A DNA stretch of 5,729 nucleotides. It comes from Treponema sp. (GTDB taxonomy: Bacteria; Spirochaetota; Spirochaetia; Treponematales; Breznakiellaceae). A model generated the notes under the pieces. It was given only the letters and a program-made list of their open reading frames with translations, made no database searches and was not told where the DNA came from. Both the position numbers and the translations under genes were made by a program. Position 1 is the stretch's first letter. Each line of letters starts with the position of its first letter. Positions 1 through 5,711 of the stretch are shown piece by piece. The stretch lies in the NCBI GenBank assembly GCA_031274565.1, contig JAISPY010000257.1, forward strand, positions 1-5,729, in the 5' to 3' direction.

Positions 1-1959
1 AGCGTATCCATAGGCGATGTTAGCAATACCCCCCAAGACCCGCTGGCAGGAGGCGGCCTGCTCCCGGGCGGAACCGTCTCCTGGTTTCCGGGCAAAGATC
101 ACCGAACCTATCTGCAGGCACTCCATGGCGGTTACGCCGAACTGCAGGAGGATGGCGTCTACCTCAGGGGGTAGGTTCCCGGCTTGGCGCTGCGCTTCCA
201 CCATATGGGTCGCCCGGGCGCGTTCCACGTATTGGGGATCCCGCCGGGAAAGGGTGAAGCTTGCCAGTTTGAGGGGATTAGACCGATAGCTGGAGGTCTC
301 TCCTGAAGGGATAAGCTCATCGGTAGTGGTAACCGAATCGTGGATCACGCTGGCAAGCCGCAGGAGCAGGTGTTCCCCCAGGGGATCAAACACGGGCCAA
401 TCCCCAATGTTAGGCCCGAACCGTAGGGCCGTATCCGGTTCAGGCTTGCCAAAGCCCTGGTAGACCCGCTTGGCATAGATACCCCCATTAAAGGGCGGAA
501 TCGGTTCATCCTCCAGGACATAGTCAAGCTCTGTGGCTGCGGTGAGCAAGCCCTGGTTCCGGGCGGTGGCGGCAATGGAACGGGCGTCCATGAGGGCAAC
601 CGCCGCAAGCTGCCCATCCCCGGGCCGGGAGCCTTCCCGGTTCGGGAAATTGCGGGTGGTATGCCGGATCGAAAGGCAGTTATGGGCCGGCACATCCCCC
701 GCGCCGAAACAGGGACCGCAGAAACAGGGCTTGAACACCGCCCCCGCTGCTATCAGCCCTTGCTGAATACCCGCGTCCATCAACTGCATAGCCATAGGCA
801 TACTGGCGGGATAGATGGACAGGGAGAAATACCCGTTTCCAATGGATGCCCCTGCAAGAATCCTGCCGGCTTCCCGGATATTGTCATAGATCCCCCCGGC
901 GCAGCCCGCAATAACGCCCTGATCGGTTACGACCCGCCCCCACCGCACCTTATCGGTCAGATGGAGGGGGATTCCACATTGCTGCAGCCCTTCTTGTTCA
1001 ATGGCCCGCAGGATATCCCCGGGGTTTTCGTTCATCTCCCGGATGGTATAGGCATTGGAGGGGTGGAAGGGCATGGCGATCATCGGCTCTACCTGGGCAA
1101 GGTCAATGGTGATCATCCGGTGATACACCGCGCCCTCCGCCGGGGCAAGGGGGGCATAGGCTTCCTCCCGGCCATGCCAGCGGTAATACTCCCGCACTGC
1201 CTTATCGGTCTGCCAGATCGAGGAAAGACACCCGGTTTCGGTGCTCATCACATCGAGGCTGAGGCGAAAATCTATGGGGAGCACGGAGAGGCCGGGACCT
1301 GCAAACTCAAGGATCCGATTCTGCGCCACCCCTTGGTCATACACAGCCCCGCAGAGGGCAATGGCTACATCCTGGGGCCCCACCCCGGGTTTCGGCTGGT
1401 TTATGAGGTACACCAGGACCACCTCCGGGAGCGGGATGTCATAGGTGTTAGCTAAAAGCTGTTTGACCAGCTCAGGACCACCCTCACCGATGCCCATGAC
1501 CCCGAGCGGCCCATACCGGGTATGACTGTCGGAGCCGAGGATCATCCCGCCGCTGGTACACAGCATTTCCCGGGCATATTGGTGTAACACCGCCAGGTTA
1601 GCAGGCACATAGATGCCGCCGTATTTCTTTGCCGCGGAAAGGCCGAAGACGTGATCGTCCTCGTTGATGGTGCCTCCCACCGCGCAGAGGCTGTTGTGAC
1701 AATTAGTTAAGCCGTAGGGCACGGGAAAACGCTGCATCCCACTCGCCCGGGCGGTCTGAATAATACCCACATAGGTAATATCATGGGAAATGAGCCGGTC
1801 AAAGCGTATCTGATAGGTCCCGGCATCGGGAGCGGCCTGATTATGGGCATCGAGGATCTGGTAGGCCAAGGTCCCCCAGCCGGGCTTTAGCGCTGCGGCC
1901 GGCTCAAGCTGCGGGACCCCTCCCCGCAGCCGTACCAGCCCGGAATGGACGGTGATCAT
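1..1959 (-). CDS. Aconitase-family hydratase, substrate unknown (YbhJ-like), 3' end cut by window edge
   Basis: The frame stays open from ATG at 1959 to position 1: 653 residues without a stop. The family binds a [4Fe-4S] cluster and catalyses dehydration/rehydration of hydroxy-acids, normally in the cytoplasm. Aconitase landmarks are seen in order: GSDSHT at residues 142-147; a first cluster Cys at 353 inside AGCAGG, where classical aconitases have a GSCTNS-type loop; CGPC with Cys414 and Cys417; RNFPNR at 436-441, with two Arg spaced as in mitochondrial aconitase; a swivel-domain stretch TTDELIPSG near 544-552; and GSAREQA at 629-635, matching the catalytic GSSREHA. The cluster ligands, the active-site Ser and several Arg are therefore kept, so an active enzyme is likely. 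The altered TNS loop and the S-to-A change suggest it is not a standard citrate aconitase. From memory it most resembles the uncharacterised YbhJ-type hydratases; if so, roughly 100 C-terminal residues are missing. The start is supported by AGGAG at 1970-1974, ten bases upstream. Confidence 0.88.
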   Translation of the reverse strand, partial: MITVHSGLVRLRGGVPQLEPAAALKPGWGTLAYQILDAHNQAAPDAGTYQIRFDRLISHDITYVGIIQTARASGMQRFPVPYGLTNCHNSLCAVGGTINEDDHVFGLSAAKKYGGIYVPANLAVLHQYAREMLCTSGGMILGSDSHTRYGPLGVMGIGEGGPELVKQLLANTYDIPLPEVVLVYLINQPKPGVGPQDVAIALCGAVYDQGVAQNRILEFAGPGLSVLPIDFRLSLDVMSTETGCLSSIWQTDKAVREYYRWHGREEAYAPLAPAEGAVYHRMITIDLAQVEPMIAMPFHPSNAYTIREMNENPGDILRAIEQEGLQQCGIPLHLTDKVRWGRVVTDQGVIAGCAGGIYDNIREAGRILAGASIGNGYFSLSIYPASMPMAMQLMDAGIQQGLIAAGAVFKPCFCGPCFGAGDVPAHNCLSIRHTTRNFPNREGSRPGDGQLAAVALMDARSIAATARNQGLLTAATELDYVLEDEPIPPFNGGIYAKRVYQGFGKPEPDTALRFGPNIGDWPVFDPLGEHLLLRLASVIHDSVTTTDELIPSGETSSYRSNPLKLASFTLSRRDPQYVERARATHMVEAQRQAGNLPPEVDAILLQFGVTAMECLQIGSVIFARKPGDGSAREQAASCQRVLGGIANIAYGYA

Positions 1960-1969
1960 CGCGGTATCG

Positions 1970-1974
1970 CTCCT
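1970..1974 (-). promoter_or_regulatory. Ribosome binding site of the hydratase gene
   Basis: AGGAG on the minus strand lies ten bases before ATG 1959. The frame is open further upstream, but the only alternative start seen there is a GTG without a comparable site, so this motif decides the start. Confidence 0.65.
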
Positions 1975-2019
1975 GTATGGGTTACCAGGACGTTTGCCAG
2001 ACCGTACCTGCGATACCAC

Positions 2020-2036
2020 GGTTTGATCCGCAAACC
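2020..2036 (-). repeat. Small hairpin in the jag-hydratase gap
   Basis: A perfect 6-base inverted repeat (GGTTTG / CAAACC) with a 5-base loop lies in the 97-base gap between the jag stop and the hydratase start. On the transcribed strand no T-run follows it, so it is not a convincing terminator. The T-rich stretch after the jag stop lies before this hairpin, not after it. A downstream GCAAAC could pair with GTTTGC of the same arm as an alternative. I see no good -35/-10 promoter in the gap, so the hydratase may be expressed by readthrough or from a promoter I cannot recognise. Confidence 0.35.
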
Positions 2037-2056
2037 CCTGCGGAAAGAAGAAAAAA

Positions 2057-2782
2057 TCACCGTGAACCGCCCCGGTAATATACCCGCACCTGTTTGTACA
2101 GTCCATCCCCTTCACTCTTGGTTTCCACATCCGCGATATCGTTCAAGGTGGTGTGGATGAGACGGCGGTCAAAGGGGTTCATGGGTTCCAGGAGTACCGA
2201 GCCGCGATTCTCCCGTACCCGGTCGGCCACGGTATAGGCCAGGCGAACCAAGGACTCCTCCCGGCGGATCCGGTAATTCTCCGTATCCAAGATCACCCGT
2301 ATATCCTCCCGGCCCTGTCTTCCCGCGTAAATATTGGTCAAGAGCTGGAGGGCATCCAGGTTTTTCCCCTTTTTCCCTATCAAGATAGAAGAATAGTCCG
2401 AATCGATCTTGAATCCGATCTTGCGTTCCTCCCGGAACAGGACCGATACGGTTCCCTCATAACCCATCCGCCGGACCATGCCTTCTATAAAATCGATCAG
2501 CTTTTGTTCAAAATCGTTTTGGGCTTGGGGCTCGTCAAAGGCGGTTTGACTATGCGGGCCTTCCGGAGCGGATCGGGGTTTATCCGCCTCCCCGGTATGT
2601 TCGGGGGATACGAGAGCGGGCCGGTTTAGGTGAACCTTAATTTTAACATGCCCTTTCTTGAACAGACCTGAACGCTGGGCCTCAAGGATTTCCACATCAA
2701 AATCATCCTTGCCTAGACCGAGCGCCTCCGCCGCCCGATCGATTGCCTCTTTTTCGGTACGGCCTTCAAATTCATATACCAT
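2057..2782 (-). CDS. jag: Jag / KhpB RNA-binding protein (Jag-N, KH and R3H domains)
   Basis: This 241-residue protein has the full three-part Jag layout. Residues 1-52 form the Jag-N domain (KEAIDRAAEALG, ending in the basic KKGHVKIKV strand). Residues 53-90 are a low-complexity acidic/Pro linker. Residues 91-168 form a KH domain with the nucleic-acid-binding GxxG loop (IGKKG at 135-139, followed by NLDALQLL). Residues 170-236 form an R3H domain with its signature Arg206-x3-His210 in NPFDRRLIH. Jag/KhpB is a cytoplasmic single-stranded RNA binder, linked in Gram-positive bacteria to cell division and elongation, where it partners with KhpA. Its role in spirochaetes is inferred. It follows yidC as in many bacteria, but after a 166-base structured gap. 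The start is ATG 2782, with GAGGAG seven bases upstream. The length is complete for the family. Confidence 0.95.
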   Translation of the reverse strand: MVYEFEGRTEKEAIDRAAEALGLGKDDFDVEILEAQRSGLFKKGHVKIKVHLNRPALVSPEHTGEADKPRSAPEGPHSQTAFDEPQAQNDFEQKLIDFIEGMVRRMGYEGTVSVLFREERKIGFKIDSDYSSILIGKKGKNLDALQLLTNIYAGRQGREDIRVILDTENYRIRREESLVRLAYTVADRVRENRGSVLLEPMNPFDRRLIHTTLNDIADVETKSEGDGLYKQVRVYYRGGSR

Positions 2783-2789
2783 ATAGATA

Positions 2790-2795
2790 CTCCTC
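2790..2795 (-). promoter_or_regulatory. Ribosome binding site of jag
   Basis: GAGGAG on the minus strand is placed seven bases before ATG 2782, an ideal Shine-Dalgarno spacing. It lies just downstream of the 2818-2845 hairpin, so structure in the leader could influence access to it. Confidence 0.75.
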
Positions 2796-2817
2796 GTGAA
2801 AGAATTTTTAAAAGGGA

Positions 2818-2845
2818 ACCGCTAAAAACCAATGTTTTTAGCGGT
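2818..2845 (-). terminator. Strong hairpin upstream of jag, possible attenuator or partial terminator
   Basis: A perfect 12-base-pair stem (arms 2818-2829 and 2834-2845) closes a 4-base loop. The transcribed strand reads ACCGCTAAAAAC, the loop ATTG, then the matching arm. It is followed by TCCCTTTTAAAA, which is T-rich but broken by Cs, so it is not a textbook intrinsic terminator. Lying between yidC and the jag ribosome binding site, it could lower jag expression relative to yidC, mark an RNA processing site or stabilise the upstream mRNA. On the plus strand it is followed by TCTTCTT, but no plus-strand gene approaches it. Confidence 0.55.
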
Positions 2846-2853
2846 CTTCTTAC

Positions 2854-2924
2854 CCAGCGAGCACATACCCCACGGGTTCTGTGCTCTCTGGTGGGGGTAC
2901 AAAACAACCGGGATTTTTACCCCC
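2854..2924 (-). other. Structured intergenic RNA region with competing pairings
   Basis: Several inverted repeats overlap here. A long stem pairs 2859-2865 with 2880-2886 (7 perfect base pairs). After one mismatch it extends with 2854-2857 and 2888-2891 (4 base pairs), and inside it ACCC/GGGT can form a further small stem. A second stem pairs 2893-2899 with 2918-2924 (7 perfect pairs, TACCCCC/GGGGGTA). A third option pairs 2866-2873 with 2891-2899 (TACCCCAC with GTGGGGGTA, one bulge). This third option cannot coexist with either of the other two. With the 2818-2845 hairpin, most of the 166-base gap can fold. I recognise no known riboswitch or leader family. Confidence 0.45.
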
Positions 2925-2948
2925 GTCCAAAAACGTAAGCCCCATGCC

Positions 2949-4736
2949 TCAGGTCCGACTAAACTTTCCTGAGCGCTTCTTTTTCTTTTTCGGCGCAATC
3001 ACCGGTTCAGGCTGGGCCAAGGCCATGCTTGCCCGCTTCTTGGCCAGATACTTATTGAGCGCCACCTGCTGCACCAAGGACAACAAATTGGAGGCGATCC
3101 AGTACAAAAGTAAGCCCGAAGGCACATCGTAGAGAATAAAGAAGAAGACAATGGGCATGATGTAGAGCATCATCTTCATCTGGGCATTGCCCTGCTGATC
3201 CGGGGTCTGGGTTATCTTACCGTAGAGCAGTTGGGAACCTACATAGATAAAGGGCAAGAGCCGGATATCGCTCCACCCCAGCAGGGGCAGCCGAAAGGGG
3301 GCAAAGGTAAAGACCGATTCAGGGAGCGACAGGTCGGGAATCCATCCGGGAATAAACAGCGCGCCCCGAAGGTCGAAGTGGTTGTTAAAAAGATTGTACA
3401 TGGCAATGAAAATCGGCAGTTGCAGGAGCATGGGAAGACAGCCTGAAAGAGGGTTGTAGCCCTCCTTTTTGTACAATTCCGCCATTTCCGCGTTCATCTT
3501 GGTAGGATTGTCCTTGTATTTGGTCTGAATATCCCGGACCTTGGGGGACAAGGCCTGCATCCTGAGGGTCGCTTCAGAGCCTTTCTTGGTGAGGGGGAAT
3601 AAGACAATCTTCACCAGGAGGGTAAGAAACAGAATCGCCACCCCATAGTTCGGCACGATCCGGTAGAAAAAGGTCAAAATCCACTTGAGCACCGTTTCCA
3701 GGGGCGCCAGGAACCCGCTGGTATTGGCCACCTTGATGAGATGCATATCCCGAAGATTGAAGCCATTGTCTCCATTATTATACACCGCTAGGGATTCCTG
3801 GTTCTTGGGGCCGAGGTAAAACCGGTAGGTATCCTCCGTGCGGGACCCGTTCACCGGGAACCGGACCACCGAGAGCCGGGACGCGCTGGGAATACCCGGT
3901 TCAGGCTGCGTGGAAAATTCCAGATCATACTGGTTAATATAAGGCACGGCGATGAAGACAAAGTATTTCCCCGCGATAGCCGCCCAGATTGGACGGTTCA
4001 TAATTTTGAGCGGCGCAGCATCGCTTACCTTTTCCTGCTTCTGTTTGCCGTTGGTATAGGTATAATAGTGCCGATACTCATACCGCTGGTCCAATTTTTC
4101 AAATTGAGGACCGATCTGCGGACCAAAGGCCAGGGTATAGGCGGCTCCGGCAAAATTAAACGACGGGGTTGTATATCCCCCGTCCAAACGGATGGTCAGC
4201 TCGAACATGTATTCATGAGGCTTAAAGGTGTAGGTTTTGGTCAAGCGAAAGCGTTCTTCCACCCCCTCCGCATTGGTCCGCAACGTAAAATCCCGGTAAA
4301 AGGCCACTGTATAGTCAGACAACTGCTGTACCGTAAACAAAGAACGGATCGGTTGATCCGCCCTATCCCCAAAGGCCAGGGTAAAGCCGTGGGATTCCTT
4401 TTCCCCTGACAGGATCATCTCCACCGGAGCGCCCCGTTCAGTATGTTCCTTGAGCTTATAGGAAACCACATCCCCACCGATATTGGTGAAGGTTACCTCC
4501 AGGAGATCCGTCTCGATGCTTACCCGCTCCTCCGCAACCGGGCCTGCCTCCGCTGGCGCTTCGGCAACCCCACTTGCCGTCGCCGGAACCGGCGCTTCCT
4601 GGCTCCTCCCAGCACGTGGCTCCGCCGAGGAACCCGCCACCACCGGGGTAGGCGGGAAAAAGATACCCTGTACAACATAATAACCGGATATAACCAAAAC
4701 CGAAAGCACCACTGCCAGCAATGTTCGCTTTTCCAT
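2949..4736 (-). CDS. yidC: YidC/Oxa1-family membrane protein insertase
   Basis: This 595-residue inner-membrane insertase places Sec-dependent and Sec-independent proteins into the cytoplasmic membrane. An N-terminal membrane anchor at about 5-27 is followed by a Pro/Ala-rich linker. A large periplasmic P1 domain spans about 70-330, a Gram-negative-type layout. The conserved Oxa1 core then has membrane segments near 355-383, 430-450, 480-505 and 520-560. Core signatures are PLTKKGSEAT, the cytoplasmic coiled hairpin 395-425, YNPLSGCLPMLLQLPIF and VPSGLLLYW. The hydrophilic-groove basic residue is Lys376, where E. coli has Arg366. The C-terminal tail (565-595) carries KKKKKR and is strongly basic, fitting ribosome contact. 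A TTG at 4748 is in frame, but ATG 4736 is chosen because GAGGAG at 4741-4746 lies four bases before it and MEKRTLL is the typical start. It is co-directional with yidD, 69 bases downstream of it. Confidence 0.97.
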   Translation of the reverse strand: MEKRTLLAVVLSVLVISGYYVVQGIFFPPTPVVAGSSAEPRAGRSQEAPVPATASGVAEAPAEAGPVAEERVSIETDLLEVTFTNIGGDVVSYKLKEHTERGAPVEMILSGEKESHGFTLAFGDRADQPIRSLFTVQQLSDYTVAFYRDFTLRTNAEGVEERFRLTKTYTFKPHEYMFELTIRLDGGYTTPSFNFAGAAYTLAFGPQIGPQFEKLDQRYEYRHYYTYTNGKQKQEKVSDAAPLKIMNRPIWAAIAGKYFVFIAVPYINQYDLEFSTQPEPGIPSASRLSVVRFPVNGSRTEDTYRFYLGPKNQESLAVYNNGDNGFNLRDMHLIKVANTSGFLAPLETVLKWILTFFYRIVPNYGVAILFLTLLVKIVLFPLTKKGSEATLRMQALSPKVRDIQTKYKDNPTKMNAEMAELYKKEGYNPLSGCLPMLLQLPIFIAMYNLFNNHFDLRGALFIPGWIPDLSLPESVFTFAPFRLPLLGWSDIRLLPFIYVGSQLLYGKITQTPDQQGNAQMKMMLYIMPIVFFFILYDVPSGLLLYWIASNLLSLVQQVALNKYLAKKRASMALAQPEPVIAPKKKKKRSGKFSRT

Positions 4737-4740
4737 GCAA

Positions 4741-4746
4741 CTCCTC
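4741..4746 (-). promoter_or_regulatory. Ribosome binding site of yidC
   Basis: GAGGAG on the minus strand lies four bases before ATG 4736. It falls inside the reading frame if TTG 4748 were used as start, which argues for the ATG. Confidence 0.7.
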
Positions 4747-4769
4747 AAGTACTTTTTACGAGCGTACTT
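4747..4769 (-). repeat. Weak hairpin / direct repeat abutting the yidC ribosome binding site
   Basis: AAGTAC and GTACTT (4747-4752 and 4764-4769) form a 6-base inverted repeat around an 11-base loop, ending exactly where the yidC Shine-Dalgarno begins. The transcribed strand also carries AAAAAGTAC twice as a direct repeat. The stem is AT-rich and weak. Read on the plus strand it is followed by a T-run (4770-4774), which looks terminator-like, but no plus-strand gene precedes it. Confidence 0.3.
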
Positions 4770-4805
4770 TTTTTAACCGTTATGCCTATCTCGACCGAAA
4801 GCCGC

Positions 4806-5024
4806 TTAGGGTACCGGATCATACCCCCCCGGACACAGAGGATGGCAACGCAGGACCCGTTTAAGGCCCAACACCAAACCCCGGGGTATACCATATTTCC
4901 GAACCGCTTCATAGGCATAGGCGGAACAGCTTGGAACATACCGGCAACACGGGGGGAAATAGGGGGAAACCGCCTGCTGATACAAGCGGATTCCCCGCAG
5001 CGCCAGCTTCCGTACCAGGGCCAT
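4806..5024 (-). CDS. yidD: YidD, membrane protein insertion efficiency factor
   Basis: This 72-residue protein shows the whole YidD signature: LYQQAVSPYF near the N-terminus (amphipathic helix, residues 10-24), CCRYVPSCSAYAYEA at 26-40, a G-rich middle (GLVLGLKRVLRC) and the C-terminal CHPLCPGGYDPVP. Conserved cysteines are at 27, 33 and 60; extra cysteines are at 26 and 64. YidD is a small protein on the inner face of the membrane that assists insertion by YidC. In E. coli its loss mildly slows insertion. Its position between rnpA and yidC is the classic one. ATG 5024 comes two bases after the rnpA stop. Its GGAG lies seven bases upstream, inside the last codons of rnpA, so translational coupling to rnpA is likely. 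Length is complete for the family. Confidence 0.96.
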   Translation of the reverse strand: MALVRKLALRGIRLYQQAVSPYFPPCCRYVPSCSAYAYEAVRKYGIPRGLVLGLKRVLRCHPLCPGGYDPVP

Positions 5025-5026
5025 TC

Positions 5027-5437
5027 CTATGCTCCATTACTTTCGAGTAAACCCGCTTGAGCGCACAAACGCTTCACCTGGTCCATCCGGGCCGCAAAGG
5101 TATCGTTACCCGGATACACCAGGAGCACCACATCATACCCCGGCTTGAGGGCGTAACCTATATGCCGGTATGCTTCCCGGCCAAGCCTCCGAGCACGATT
5201 CCGTTCCACCGCGGTTCCAAATTTACGGGAAAAGGTAAAGGCAATCCGGTTATGGGACAAACCATTATGTAATACAAACAACTTCGCTCCGGAACACGTA
5301 ACACCTTTACCCCTGCTAAATACTTCCCGAATCTCACGCCTTCCCTTTAAGCGTTCTGTCCGTCGAAACCGAAACGATACCTGCCCCTGCTCCCGGGAAA
5401 GACCCGCTCCCCGAGGAAGGGACCGTTGCTGCCGCAA
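5027..5437 (-). CDS. rnpA: Ribonuclease P protein component
   Basis: RnpA is the small basic protein that joins the catalytic RNA of RNase P to remove 5' leaders from pre-tRNA. From TTG 5437 it has 136 residues. The family core begins at RFRRTERLKGRREI (about 23-36), and the RNR signature follows as SRKFGTAVERNRARRLGREA (70-89, RNR at 79-81). The LKPGYDVVLLVYP strand and a C-terminal helix complete the fold. The start is uncertain. GTG 5443 directly abuts the only Shine-Dalgarno-like run (AAAGGGGG at 5443-5450), which leaves no spacing. TTG 5437 sits five bases after it, so I prefer it. No ATG, GTG or TTG occurs closer to the conserved core, so either choice gives an Arg/Gln-rich N-terminal extension of about 20 residues over the usual start. 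The rpmH stop is 11 bases upstream, implying tight coupling. Confidence 0.94.
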   Translation of the reverse strand: MRQQRSLPRGAGLSREQGQVSFRFRRTERLKGRREIREVFSRGKGVTCSGAKLFVLHNGLSHNRIAFTFSRKFGTAVERNRARRLGREAYRHIGYALKPGYDVVLLVYPGNDTFAARMDQVKRLCAQAGLLESNGA

Positions 5438-5448
5438 ATGCACCCCCT

Positions 5449-5604
5449 TTAATAGGGCTTTTTCTCGTCAGAAACACTCAATTTAAGCCGGCCTTTTGCC
5501 CGCCGCCGTTTTAAGATAAGCCTGCCTCCCCGGGTTTTCATCCGGGCCCGGAACCCGAATTTCCGGTTGCGCTTCACTTTACTGGGTTGATACGTCCGTT
5601 TCAT
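5449..5604 (-). CDS. rpmH: 50S ribosomal protein L34
   Basis: This 51-residue, very basic protein begins MKRTYQPSKVKRNRKFGFRA and continues with RMKTRGGRLILKRRRAKGR, the diagnostic L34 sequence. L34 binds 23S rRNA in the large subunit. Most L34 proteins are about 44-46 residues. The excess here is a short charged C-terminal tail, SDEKKPY, after the usual LSV ending. ATG 5604 is preceded by AAGGAG at 5613-5618, with eight bases between. It is the first gene of the minus-strand operon, and its stop lies 11 bases before the preferred rnpA start. The pairing rpmH-rnpA is near-universal in bacteria and supports both calls. Confidence 0.97.
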   Translation of the reverse strand: MKRTYQPSKVKRNRKFGFRARMKTRGGRLILKRRRAKGRLKLSVSDEKKPY

Positions 5605-5612
5605 TGGAACAG

Positions 5613-5618
5613 CTCCTT
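5613..5618 (-). promoter_or_regulatory. Ribosome binding site of rpmH
   Basis: AAGGAG on the minus strand lies eight bases before ATG 5604. GGAG can pair weakly with the UUCC just downstream across a 3-base loop, too short a stem to propose regulation. Confidence 0.75.
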
Positions 5619-5631
5619 ACTGCGATATTAA

Positions 5632-5644
5632 GTATGTATCATAC
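5632..5644. repeat. Inverted repeat over the rpmH -10 box
   Basis: GTATG-TAT-CATAC is a perfect 5-base inverted repeat with a 3-base centre, lying across the -10 box and the expected start site of the rpmH promoter. It could be an operator, or simply the result of two facing -10 boxes: TATCAT at 5637-5642 on the plus strand could serve the divergent gene. The matching plus-strand -35 position is poor. Confidence 0.3.
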
Positions 5645-5667
5645 GAAGAAGCGCTCTAGTAGGTCAA
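5638..5667 (-). promoter_or_regulatory. Sigma-70-type promoter for rpmH-rnpA-yidD-yidC(-jag)
   Basis: On the minus strand a -35 box TTGACC (5662-5667) and a -10 box TATGAT (5638-5643) are separated by 18 bases. Each matches the consensus at five of six positions. Transcription would start near 5631, giving a short leader of under 30 bases before the rpmH ATG that contains AAGGAG. This is the only strong promoter I can see in the window and fits the head of the operon. Confidence 0.7.
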
Positions 5668-5711
5668 TATGGTTGCGGAGTAATTCAGCAATTCTTAGGG
5701 GGAGCTGGCCC

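Noticed and set aside
345..695. A 116-codon minus-strand frame
   Set aside because: It is out of frame within the hydratase, whose own frame is open and motif-bearing across the same stretch.
661..1455. A 264-codon open frame on the plus strand
   Set aside because: It lies wholly antisense to the hydratase, which shows clear family motifs. The product has no recognisable domain and looks like a shadow of GC-rich codon use.
2040..2080. T-rich stretch after the jag stop as an intrinsic terminator
   Set aside because: The T-run TTTTTTCTTCTTT is present, but the only preceding stem is ACCG/CGGT, four base pairs. The better 6-bp hairpin (2020-2036) lies after the T-run, the wrong order.
2153..2629. 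A 158-codon open frame on the plus strand
   Set aside because: Antisense to jag, whose KH and R3H motifs are unambiguous.
2948..2973. CTCAGG/CCTGAG inverted repeat spanning the yidC stop as a terminator
   Set aside because: The stem has only six pairs around a 14-base loop and no immediate T-run follows on the transcribed strand.
4747..4774. Plus-strand terminator-like hairpin with a T-run
   Set aside because: No plus-strand gene lies upstream, and the stem is short and AT-rich.
4443..5060. A 205-codon open frame on the plus strand
   Set aside because: It runs antisense across the yidC start, the gap, yidD and the end of rnpA, all of which are well supported; the product resembles nothing known.
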